From the NCBI GenBank assembly GCA_964506075.1, contig CAZDKO010000009.1, positions 1-44,554 of the forward strand: a stretch of DNA of 44,554 bases, read 5' to 3'. Shown here one piece after another: positions 17,321-24,604 of this stretch (within the stretch, counting starts at the first letter, position 1; every line of letters starts with the position of its first letter). The notes below the pieces were generated by a model. The model made no database searches. It was not told the DNA's origin and saw nothing but the letters and a program-made list of their open reading frames with translations. The translations under genes were made by a program, and so were the position numbers. The stretch is from CAZDKO01 sp964506075 [NCBI: uncultured bacterium] (lineage in GTDB: Bacteria > CAZDME01 > JAYEMH01).

Positions 17321-17783
17321 GAAGCGAATCCCCGCGGATATTTACGCGGAAGCACACGGATTCTTTATCCGAGCCGAATCATAAACTCTTCTCACAATCC
17401 CGAGCTTCTTTGTTCCAAAATTTATTAAAAACCCCAACCGATAATCAGAACCCCTTAAATAACGCCAAAATTGTTTCTTATCCTCTTGTATCAACATAGG
17501 ATTTGCTTTAATTTCAATGATTATTTTACTATCAATAACAAAATCGGGAACATACATGCCTGTTTTTTCACCTTTATATAAAACATCTATCCGCTTTTGC
17601 CTTTCTACAGACAAACCTCTTTCTATAATTTATATAATGCTCTTCCAACAATCTTTTCTTTAAAGGCAACTCCCCATACTTCAAAACATGCCCCTCTTAT
17701 CTTATATGACCCGTTTTCTTATAATAACTTGCCTATTTTTTTACTGCGGTGATCAGCGTTTATATCCGCATTAATCCGCTTCT
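17321..17783. mobile_element. Small cassette with imperfect terminal inverted repeats around a GxxExxY pseudogene
   Basis: The left end (17321-17351) and the reverse complement of the right end (17783-17753) match at about 23 of 31 positions, sharing AGAAGCG, GCGGATAT and ACGC blocks. The right end begins at the stop codon of the upstream glycosyltransferase and the left end stops just before the wecB ribosome site, so the whole spacer looks like one inserted unit. No transposase inside. Interpretation as a mobile cassette is inference. Confidence 0.5.
17342..17718 (-). pseudogene. GxxExxY protein, frameshifted
   Basis: The C-terminal 89 residues are intact (VERQKRIDVLYKGEKTG, VPDFVIDSKIIIEIKA, YLRGSDYRLGFLINFG), the PDDEXK-like core of GxxExxY proteins. 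The missing N-terminal part (GACFEVW, AFKEKIVGRALYKL) lies immediately upstream in another frame and ends at a TAG at 17623-17625. Restoring one T there gives KLLERGL and joins both parts, so a single-base deletion broke the gene. The signature Tyr is replaced by Val, a few residues before it are missing, and no good start codon exists. The stop codon lies in the terminal inverted repeat. Function of the family is unknown. A sequencing error could mimic the frameshift, but the other losses argue for decay. Confidence 0.75.
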
Positions 17784-18993
17784 ATTTACTTTTCGATAAT
17801 AAAGCTTCATAAATCTCCAGATACTTCGGTACTATTTTAGACCAGTTGCGATGCTGTACGACTTCGGCCCGGGCGGTTTTCCCTAATTGCTCCCTCAACT
17901 GCGGGTTTCCAGCCAGCATAAGTATTTTTCCTGCAAGGTCATCGGTATCACCTGCCCGAAAATATATGCCTGTTCTATCATTATCAATAAGCTCTTTTAA
18001 ACCGCCGACATCGCTTATTAAAACTGCTTTTTCCATACTCATTGCTTCTAAAGGTTTTAGCGGGGTAACAAATTCGGTAATGCGCTTACTGATTCGCGGA
18101 TAGACTAAAATATCCATTACTGAATAAAAATCCAAAATTTCTTCATGAGGCATACGCCCTGTAAAAATAACATTTTCGTTAATTACAGGATTACTCCTTG
18201 AGAAATTTCTTAAATTACTATCTTCGACCCCGGCTCCTACAATCATAAAAACTACATTTTTATTTCCTCTTATAATTCCAGGAACCGCCTTAAGTAAAAG
18301 TTCAAGCCCTTCAAATTTAAAAAAAGTACCGATAAAGCCGACGATAACTTTATTTTCAAGATTATATTTTTTAATTATCTTCTTTCCCTTTTCCCTTGGT
18401 TTAAACTGTTCTACATCAATACCGTTTTTTACGATATAAATGTTTTCACGGGGTACTCGTCGAAAAATTTCCGTTTTTATCCCTTCGCATATCGCGATAA
18501 GCGCATCAGCGTCCTTAAATAGTTTCCCTTCCATATATTGGCTAACTTTATATTTAAATGAATTTTCTTTAAACCTTGCTAAATCCACCGCGGCATCTTC
18601 CCAGAATGCCCTTATCTCATAGACAAAAGGAATATTTTTATCTTTAGCCACTGCCATTGCCGGTAATCCGCATAAAGACGGCGAATGAGCGTGGATAATA
18701 TCAATTTTTTCTTTTTCCACAACTTTACGAATATTTTTTTTGAATGTATCCATTACAATTCTTTCTTTCAAAAAAGGAATTTTTAAAAAAAAGGTGGGAG
18801 TATCTATATAAGAACGATAATAAGAAATACCATTGATAGTTTCATTTTGCGGCTCAACTTCATATTTTGGCGAGGTTATGCACACAGGATTAAGGCCGTA
18901 TTCTTTTTGAAATCGAACAATATATTTGGCGCGAATGCTATAGCCGCTTAAATTAGGAACCGATTTGTCTAAAATATGAAGAATTTTTAACAT
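17782..18993 (-). CDS. Glycosyltransferase family 4, exosortase-associated type
   Basis: 403 residues. The N-terminal region (LHILDKSVPNLSGYSIRAKYI, then ITSPKY, NGISYYRS) and the block VYEIRAFWEDAAVDL closely fit the PEP-CTERM/exosortase A-associated glycosyltransferase group (Daro_2409 family, TIGR04063). The C-terminal GT-B half has VGFIGTFFKFEGLELLL, VGAGVED and PLKPLEAMSMEKAVLISDVGGLKELI. It probably adds a sugar in the EPS that accompanies exosortase systems, which fits the PEP-CTERM genes at the left of the window. AGGAAG precedes the ATG, which overlaps the CapK fossil by 7 bp. Confidence 0.88.
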   Translation of the reverse strand: MLKILHILDKSVPNLSGYSIRAKYIVRFQKEYGLNPVCITSPKYEVEPQNETINGISYYRSYIDTPTFFLKIPFLKERIVMDTFKKNIRKVVEKEKIDIIHAHSPSLCGLPAMAVAKDKNIPFVYEIRAFWEDAAVDLARFKENSFKYKVSQYMEGKLFKDADALIAICEGIKTEIFRRVPRENIYIVKNGIDVEQFKPREKGKKIIKKYNLENKVIVGFIGTFFKFEGLELLLKAVPGIIRGNKNVVFMIVGAGVEDSNLRNFSRSNPVINENVIFTGRMPHEEILDFYSVMDILVYPRISKRITEFVTPLKPLEAMSMEKAVLISDVGGLKELIDNDRTGIYFRAGDTDDLAGKILMLAGNPQLREQLGKTARAEVVQHRNWSKIVPKYLEIYEALLSKSK

Positions 18994-19095
18994 ATCTTCC
19001 TAAAATATTTTAATATTATCGTATGCATTTTACCTGATTTAGTTAATTCAATATCAGAAACAAATTCTCTGTCCACAAAAACTCTTTTACAAAAA
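18987..19095 (-). pseudogene. C-terminal remnant of a second CapK/PaaK-like adenylate-forming enzyme
   Basis: In the gap after the intact gene, one frame reads VFVDREFVSDIELTKSGK and ends RKIC-stop. It aligns with the intact neighbour's own C-terminus (ISIDFRFVDNIPLTPTGK) without gaps, with 8 of about 26 residues identical including FV, I, LT and GK, the conserved C-terminal loop of this family. Only about 36 codons survive and they have no start. It looks like the tail of a tandem second copy or of a deleted neighbour. Confidence 0.55.
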
Positions 19096-20463
19096 TTAAT
19101 TGTTCTGAAAGTCAGCCGGAACGTGTGAAACAACAACTCTGAATTTACCGGTAGGGGTGAGGGGAATATTATCGACAAAGCGGAAATCAATAGATATTTC
19201 ATGCCCCATGATCTTTTTAATCACCTCTAAAAGGGTTTTCTGTCTTGCTTCGGTCAGCGCACGTCCTTGAACCATTGTTACCGTCATTTTATCTAATGAG
19301 TCCTGCCTTATTTGAAACTGTTTTATTTCATCAAACCCCATAAACCAGTAGATAAAAAATTCACCGGGGATAAGCTTCCCGTCAGGAGTTTTTATCGTAT
19401 CCAGCACTCTCCCCTCAACCCGGTCAAGCAGTTCAAGGCCGCGGCCGCATTCACAGGTTCTACCGGAGAATGAACCGATATCGTCATTTTTATAACGGAT
19501 GAACGGCATGCTATAGTTGGTAAGATCTGTAAGGACAACCTCGCCTAACTCTTTAGGCTTTGCCGCTTTACCATCTTTGATGACTTCCATATAGATAGTT
19601 TCCATATTTATATGCATCCCCTGATGACGGTCGCATTCTCCCGCGATAGACGACACCTCCCGGCACCCGTATGTTTCGAAAACTTTAGCCCTGAAAACAT
19701 TTTCAATCAGCTGCCGTTGATGGGGAAATAATTTTTCCGCGGCGGTGATAATCGAACGTGGCGCATAGATATTCAGACCGTTATGACTGAGGTATTTGGC
19801 AAAGTTAAACAATGGCATGGTATAGGCAACAATGTGTGCAGGCCGGTATCTATTAATAAAATGGAAACATCTCTTCATCATTTCTTCGTCGAAATAAAAC
19901 GTGTTAAAAAAGATATGTCGTTTCATAGCCTCATCAAGATCGTGTTTAAATTTTTTCCAGAAACGCTGGCGTACTACCGGAGCGCCCCAGATGAAAACCG
20001 TTTTTGCTCCATCTTTATATCCCGCCCATCCGTATACCCGTTTTACACCGGCGGCGCGATATTCATAATTATTGTGGTCATGTTTTAAAAGTAGCGGTGT
20101 TCCGGTAGATCCGCCCGTGGTTTGCAGGTAAAGCTTGCAATCACGGTAATTTGAGGCAATCATATTTTGTAAATTTTCCCTGATTTCATCCTTGGTTAAA
20201 AAAGGGATTTTAAGAAAATCATCGAAATCTCTGATGAGGTCAGGAGAAATACCTGCCTGGTCGTATTTCTTCCTATAAAACGGAACGTTGTTATAAGCAT
20301 GGGTTAGAAGCCGTTTTATTTTGCCAAATTGAAGTTGACGTAATGCATCTGTGGTCAACCACTGTGACTGATTAAGATTCTTAATATATGACGTTGTACT
20401 GCGTCGTTTAAAAAAACTTTCATATAAAGGAAATAGTACTTTTTGATAAAATTCTGTATACAT
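19096..20463 (-). CDS. CapK / phenylacetate-CoA ligase-like adenylate-forming enzyme
   Basis: 455 residues. LQTTGGSTGTPLLLKHD (about 110-125) is the phosphate-binding loop of the ANL superfamily; ETYGCREVSSIAGECD and DLTNYSMPFIRYKNDD are the adenylate-binding and hinge motifs; the C-terminal loop is PLTPTGKFR. CGRG near 345 with the Cys of CDRHQG recalls the Cys-containing segment of CapK relatives. Such genes are common in capsule and exosortase-linked loci; the acid substrate is unknown and activation for transfer to the polysaccharide is inferred. It starts 1 nt after the dehydrogenase stop with CTGGAGAT as ribosome site. Confidence 0.87.
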   Translation of the reverse strand: MYTEFYQKVLFPLYESFFKRRSTTSYIKNLNQSQWLTTDALRQLQFGKIKRLLTHAYNNVPFYRKKYDQAGISPDLIRDFDDFLKIPFLTKDEIRENLQNMIASNYRDCKLYLQTTGGSTGTPLLLKHDHNNYEYRAAGVKRVYGWAGYKDGAKTVFIWGAPVVRQRFWKKFKHDLDEAMKRHIFFNTFYFDEEMMKRCFHFINRYRPAHIVAYTMPLFNFAKYLSHNGLNIYAPRSIITAAEKLFPHQRQLIENVFRAKVFETYGCREVSSIAGECDRHQGMHINMETIYMEVIKDGKAAKPKELGEVVLTDLTNYSMPFIRYKNDDIGSFSGRTCECGRGLELLDRVEGRVLDTIKTPDGKLIPGEFFIYWFMGFDEIKQFQIRQDSLDKMTVTMVQGRALTEARQKTLLEVIKKIMGHEISIDFRFVDNIPLTPTGKFRVVVSHVPADFQNN

Positions 20464-21786
20464 TTATAATCTCCAGTAAATTACGTTGCGGCCGGCGAAT
20501 TCTTCAGCGATAAACATGCCTTTGATGTCAACGATCACACCGCGCGTACCGTTATTCCCCAGATGTGCTTCTACTATCGCCGGCGTTAATGTACGTTTGA
20601 GCAGGCCATGGTTGACGGCAAGCACGATACCGTCAACTCTTAGGGTGTCGCTGTACTCGGTCAGTTCGATGCCGTATTCATGGCGTACTTCGTCGGGATT
20701 AGCAAGCGGATCGCATACGGTTACTTCTACCCCGTATTCTTTCAGCTCGCGAATGATATCAATGACACGCGAATTGCGGATATCACTGACGTTTTCTTTA
20801 AACGTAATCCCCATTACCAATAGTTTGGAGCCTTTGACCGTTTTGTTAGCTTCAATGAGATTCTTTACCGTAATCTCAGCGATGTATTTACCCATACCGT
20901 CATTAATTTTCCGCCCGGCCAGTATGACCTGAGGATAGTAACCTAATTCTTCGGCTTTAAAGGTTAAATAGTAAGGGTCTACGCCAATGCAGTGTCCGCC
21001 GACTAAACCGGGGGTCATCCGGATAAAATTCCATTTAGTGGCCGCGGCTTTAAGAACAGATAGAGTATCAATACCCATTCTATGAAAGATTATAGCCAGT
21101 TCGTTCATCAGGGCAATATTAAGGTCTCTCTGGGTATTTTCAATGACCTTGGCCGCCTCGGCACATTTAATTGACTCGGCTTTATAAATACCGGCTTTAA
21201 CCACTAAACCGTAAACCCCGGCAATTTCTTCCCGAGTTTCTTTATCACAACCGGAAACCACTTTAATAATATTACTAACGGTATGTTCCTTATCACCCGG
21301 ATTAATACGTTCCGGTGAATAACCAACTTTGAAATCTTTTCCGTATTTTAAATTTGAATGTTTGGCTATAATCGGGGCGCAAATGTCCTCGGTAACCCCC
21401 GGGTAAACGGTGGATTCAAAAACAATAATACTACCTTTTTTAAGGTTTTTACCGACTATTTCCGAAGCGCTTTTAAGACAAAAAAGGTCAGGTTGTTTAT
21501 TCCTGGTTATAGGTGTAGGAACGGCCACAATAATGAAATCTGCCTCTTTAAGTTTTTCGGCGTTATCGGTAAATTCAATGAGAGAGGCCGCTTTAAAATC
21601 ATCCGGATTTATTTCGCCATTTACATCAACTTTATTTTTTAAGTTGGCGACACGCTGTTTATTTAAATCAAATCCGATTGTTTTAACAACCTTCCCGAAT
21701 TCTACGGCCAGAGGTAAACCCACGTAACCTAACCCTACAACTGCCAGCTTCCCTTCTTTTACCTTCAATTTTTTTAAAATATCCAT
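20464..21786 (-). CDS. Nucleotide-sugar 6-dehydrogenase (UDP-HexNAc dehydrogenase, TviB/WecC type)
   Basis: 440 residues. N-terminal Rossmann motif VVGLGYVGLPLAVEFG, ESTVYPGVTED, GYSPERINPGDKEH, then the catalytic Cys266 in GGHCIGVDPYYL and the C-terminal MGITFKENVSDIRNSR. Oxidises C6 of a UDP-N-acetylhexosamine with 2 NAD+ to a uronic acid. The INPGDKEHTVSNI block is typical of TviB/WbpA-like enzymes; presence of wecB suggests UDP-ManNAc as another possible substrate. GGAGGAAA precedes the ATG. Second gene of the unit headed by the HTH protein. Confidence 0.92.
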   Translation of the reverse strand: MDILKKLKVKEGKLAVVGLGYVGLPLAVEFGKVVKTIGFDLNKQRVANLKNKVDVNGEINPDDFKAASLIEFTDNAEKLKEADFIIVAVPTPITRNKQPDLFCLKSASEIVGKNLKKGSIIVFESTVYPGVTEDICAPIIAKHSNLKYGKDFKVGYSPERINPGDKEHTVSNIIKVVSGCDKETREEIAGVYGLVVKAGIYKAESIKCAEAAKVIENTQRDLNIALMNELAIIFHRMGIDTLSVLKAAATKWNFIRMTPGLVGGHCIGVDPYYLTFKAEELGYYPQVILAGRKINDGMGKYIAEITVKNLIEANKTVKGSKLLVMGITFKENVSDIRNSRVIDIIRELKEYGVEVTVCDPLANPDEVRHEYGIELTEYSDTLRVDGIVLAVNHGLLKRTLTPAIVEAHLGNNGTRGVIVDIKGMFIAEEFAGRNVIYWRL

Positions 21787-21830
21787 TATTTATATTTCCT
21801 CCATTATATTGTTAAAATTAGCCAGAAAAA

Positions 21831-22007
21831 TTATTTAATATCTTTATTCTTTTCAAGCCATTCATCAATCTGTTCTTTTTTAAACCGAATGGAACGGCCC
21901 AGGCGGATATATGGAATTTCACCGGCTTTAACTTTCTTATAAACAGTCAAAGGATTAAGCTGCACATATTCTGCCAGTTCTTTTGCGGTCATTAATCTGT
22001 CCGACAT
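21831..22007 (-). CDS. Excisionase-family helix-turn-helix DNA-binding protein
   Basis: 58 residues, below usual ORF cutoffs. The sequence MTAKELAEYVQLNPLTVYKK, followed by AGEIPYIRLGRSIRFKKEQI and EWL, is a complete HTH_17 / excisionase-type winged helix. ATG at 22007 is preceded by AAGGAG with 8-nt spacing. It heads the second EPS unit, 44 bp before the dehydrogenase gene, and is preceded by a promoter with a palindrome in its spacer and by repeated CTATATA boxes. No phage genes are nearby, so a regulator of the EPS locus, perhaps of its own promoter, is more likely than a real excisionase; this is inference. Confidence 0.88.
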   Translation of the reverse strand: MSDRLMTAKELAEYVQLNPLTVYKKVKAGEIPYIRLGRSIRFKKEQIDEWLEKNKDIK

Positions 22008-22030
22008 AGGTTTACTCCTTATGTATTAAC

Positions 22031-22118
22031 ACTATATAGATTGTTTTTAGTAGATTACAGAGATTATTAGCACAAAACCCGAAAAGATTTATCACAAACT
22101 ATATAAAATTCTATATAG
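22031..22118. repeat. CTATATA boxes in the leader of the HTH gene
   Basis: ACTATATAG at 22031-22039, and an inverted pair CTATATA (22099-22105) / TATATAG (22112-22118) with a 6-nt centre. They lie between the promoter at 22130-22159 and the HTH start. Possible binding sites for the HTH protein; unproven. Confidence 0.4.
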
Positions 22119-22126
22119 AAAGCAAA

Positions 22127-22154
22127 AAGAGTATACCATTTCCGGTATACTCTT
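22127..22154 (-). terminator. Perfect 11-bp palindrome: terminator after cpsD and/or operator
   Basis: AAGAGTATACC (22127-22137) and GGTATACTCTT (22144-22154) form a perfect stem with a 6-nt loop. On the minus strand the stem runs into a T stretch (CTCTTTTTG), as in an intrinsic terminator about 60 nt after the cpsD stop. The same palindrome fills the spacer and -10 of the promoter below, so it could equally be an operator. Confidence 0.65.
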
Positions 22155-22159
22155 GTCAA
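22130..22159 (-). promoter_or_regulatory. Sigma-70-like promoter of the second EPS unit (HTH gene)
   Basis: Minus strand TTGACA (22154-22159), 18-nt spacer, TATACT (22130-22135) with an extended TGG just before it. Predicted start near 22123 gives a leader of about 115 nt before the HTH ATG. Confidence 0.65.
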
Positions 22160-22214
22160 ATTTTTTTTATATTTTTATATATTTTTATATTTTAGATAAA
22201 AAAGTCTAAAAACT

Positions 22215-23048
22215 TTATAAGTATTTATAAATTACTTCAGGAATATAATATTCCACGTTAACAATCACGTAGCCAATAATCTTACCTTTGGCCTGTTGAA
22301 GAAGAAACTGGGTATGTTCAATTATTTTTAAAGGGGTAACTTCTGCTTTTATAACCAAAACAATTCCATCCGCTAAAGGGGCGAAAATCGGCCCGTCGGT
22401 TACCGAAATTACCGGGGGCGTATCCAGAAAAATATGGTCAAATTTGGCTTTCAGGAGATTAAGAATTTCCCTAATCCGAACCGGGTTTAATAATTCCGAA
22501 GGGTTTTCAGATTTTAATCCACAAGTAATAGCAGAAAGACCTGGAATCTTGGTATTCTGGATGACCTCATCAACCTTTAATTTACCGCTTAAAACTTCAG
22601 ATAAACCTCTCTCCCCGCTTAAACCTAACATTTCTTTAATCTCACCTTTTCTTAAGTCGGCATCTAAAAGTAAAACCTTTTTACTTGAATCTAGAGCGAT
22701 AGTTGCCGCTAAATTGACGGCGGTTAGGGTTTTCCCTTCCCGGGGATGAGAACTGCTGAAAAGGATTGCTTTTAGAGGTTGTTCCTGTTTAGTCGCAAAC
22801 ATATGGGTTCGTAAAGTCCGGTATTGTTCGGCAATCGGGGAATCAGGAGCGTAATAACTGATCACCCGGGGGTCAATCCCGCTTTCATTCTTATTGCCGG
22901 CCACATAAGTTAAACGGTTAATATCCCCCGTATGAGAAAATAAATTCTTTATTCCCTTTCGGAAAGACGGTAAATGACCCTGAGCCGGTGTATATCCTTC
23001 CTTTTGCCTAGCTTTTTTTAAAATTTCACTTAATCTGTCAGCCGTCAT
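22215..23048 (-). CDS. Bacterial tyrosine kinase / Wzc-CpsD type ATPase
   Basis: 277 residues, a separate kinase domain as in Gram-positive CpsD. The Walker A region is SSSHPREGKTLTAVNLA (about 98-114), Walker A' LLLDADLRKG (126-135) and Walker B IFLDTPP (206-212). The tail has four Tyr (267, 268, 274, 276), probable autophosphorylation sites. It works with the membrane chain-length protein encoded directly upstream (23066-24598) to control polymer length and export. The ribosome site is weak, so translation may be coupled to that gene. Confidence 0.9.
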   Translation of the reverse strand: MTADRLSEILKKARQKEGYTPAQGHLPSFRKGIKNLFSHTGDINRLTYVAGNKNESGIDPRVISYYAPDSPIAEQYRTLRTHMFATKQEQPLKAILFSSSHPREGKTLTAVNLAATIALDSSKKVLLLDADLRKGEIKEMLGLSGERGLSEVLSGKLKVDEVIQNTKIPGLSAITCGLKSENPSELLNPVRIREILNLLKAKFDHIFLDTPPVISVTDGPIFAPLADGIVLVIKAEVTPLKIIEHTQFLLQQAKGKIIGYVIVNVEYYIPEVIYKYL

Positions 23049-23065
23049 TTTATAATCTTTGGTTT

Positions 23066-24598
23066 TTAGGTGACTATTATATTATAGGTAATAACAGATA
23101 AAATCATAATGATTAAAGTTAAGCCCACAACGAAGATAAAAAATCTCTGTTTAAGATTATATTCATGCACCTCAGCCGGGGTATAGATACGGGGTATTGA
23201 AGCTAAAACAGGCAGTTTAAGATGGGCTTTAGCGTCTTCCAGACTGGAAATAGACTGGTCGGTAAACTCACCAAGAGCTATCAAGCCGATCCCAACTGCA
23301 CCACCAAGAATAAATCCTAAAATGGCAATTTTTATCCGGTTAGGTTTAATCGGTTTAATCGGGAGACGCGCTTCATTTAAAAGTTTAATTTTTGTCCCCC
23401 GGGAAGAACTCTCCAGTCGCTGAGAAATTTTAGCTGATTCCAATCGCTGTAAAAGCATTTCGTAAATTCCGGCATTTACCCCTTTAGCCCGAAGCAACTC
23501 TACTAACTCTAACTCCTGTGTTGGAACATTTTCTACCCGGATTTTATATTGTTCAATTAGCGCTTCTATTTTCTCTTTACGCGATTCCAGAGATTCTATC
23601 TGTAATTCTATTTTTTTCATCTGCTGGTCTAATTCCTGAAAAATAGGATTTATCCCCGAGGTTTCTTCACTGACGGTCTGCTCTTTTAGTTGAGAAAGCT
23701 GTCTCTCCAGTTCACTGATTTCCTGACGAAGCTCCTGAACGAGCGGATGTGTTTCTTTGGCGTCAACCAGAAGATTAGTAAGCTGTAATTTCAGATTATT
23801 AAGCCGCTCGGTCAGTTGCATCACTAAAGGATTCTGGATCCGCGTCACTTCAGAAACCACAATTTTTTCTTCCCCGGCCAGTTGCTTTTCAATGAGGGTT
23901 TTACCCCTTACGGCATCTTCTATATCTAAATTAATTTTTTCAAGCTCAGATTGTAATTCAATTAAACGCTGGACACTGACACTGATGTCCCCGGGCAATT
24001 CCGCCTGGTGTTTTTCCTTAAACTCTCTTAAAGCCCCTTCGGCCTCTTCAAGTTTCTGCTGATAAATATTCAGTTGGTTTTCAATGAATTGAATTGCTGA
24101 CGATGCCTGTTCAGTTATAGATTCTATATTTTTTCTGATAAAAATATCCGCCAGAATCGCTACCACCCGCTGAACTTTTACCGGGTCTTCACCTTGATAA
24201 GACATTTGAATGACTTCCTGCCCTATCATTTTTATAGCCACTTTCGCTCTGATTTCTAAAAGTAACTGTTCGTACTGATATTGATTCTTTATCCCCTGAG
24301 TCAGATTAAGAGTATTAGCCAGTTCAACCAGACTACTCCAGCTGAGCATTTCTTCGGTGATACTGTTCAATCGGTCTTTTACCGCCGGAGAAGCCGCTAA
24401 ATCGCCGATTAAAGGATTAACGGTTTTTTCCTCTATCACCAGCATTGTCGCTGAAGATTCATAAACCTTGGGCATAAATAAACTGATAATGACTATAGCC
24501 GCAAAAATCAGCACGCAGGGAAGAATCAACAGCCATTTCCGTCGAAAAATAACCCTGACATATTCTTTTATATTGACATCGCTTTTAAATATAGGCAT
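23066..24598 (-). CDS. Polysaccharide chain-length determinant (Wzz/GNVR type)
   Basis: 510 residues. Two membrane segments (about 22-42 and 485-507) flank a large periplasmic part with long coiled coil (about 160-360). The N-terminal Wzz pattern is YVRVIFRRKWLLILP...PKVYESSATMLV. A GNVR-like region sits before the second half (PTQELELVELLRAKGVNAGIYEMLLQRLE; RLPIKPIKPNR). This is the layout of exosortase-locus chain-length proteins. It links the polymerase to the outer export protein and to the CpsD-type kinase. Confidence 0.9.
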   Translation of the reverse strand: MPIFKSDVNIKEYVRVIFRRKWLLILPCVLIFAAIVIISLFMPKVYESSATMLVIEEKTVNPLIGDLAASPAVKDRLNSITEEMLSWSSLVELANTLNLTQGIKNQYQYEQLLLEIRAKVAIKMIGQEVIQMSYQGEDPVKVQRVVAILADIFIRKNIESITEQASSAIQFIENQLNIYQQKLEEAEGALREFKEKHQAELPGDISVSVQRLIELQSELEKINLDIEDAVRGKTLIEKQLAGEEKIVVSEVTRIQNPLVMQLTERLNNLKLQLTNLLVDAKETHPLVQELRQEISELERQLSQLKEQTVSEETSGINPIFQELDQQMKKIELQIESLESRKEKIEALIEQYKIRVENVPTQELELVELLRAKGVNAGIYEMLLQRLESAKISQRLESSSRGTKIKLLNEARLPIKPIKPNRIKIAILGFILGGAVGIGLIALGEFTDQSISSLEDAKAHLKLPVLASIPRIYTPAEVHEYNLKQRFFIFVVGLTLIIMILSVITYNIIVT

Positions 24599-24604
24599 GA
24601 AAAA

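Noticed and set aside
18987-19202. A 71-codon minus-strand ORF as a gene
   Set aside because: Its first half lies in a wrong frame of the CapK-like gene; only the last ~36 codons have meaning, as a C-terminal remnant.
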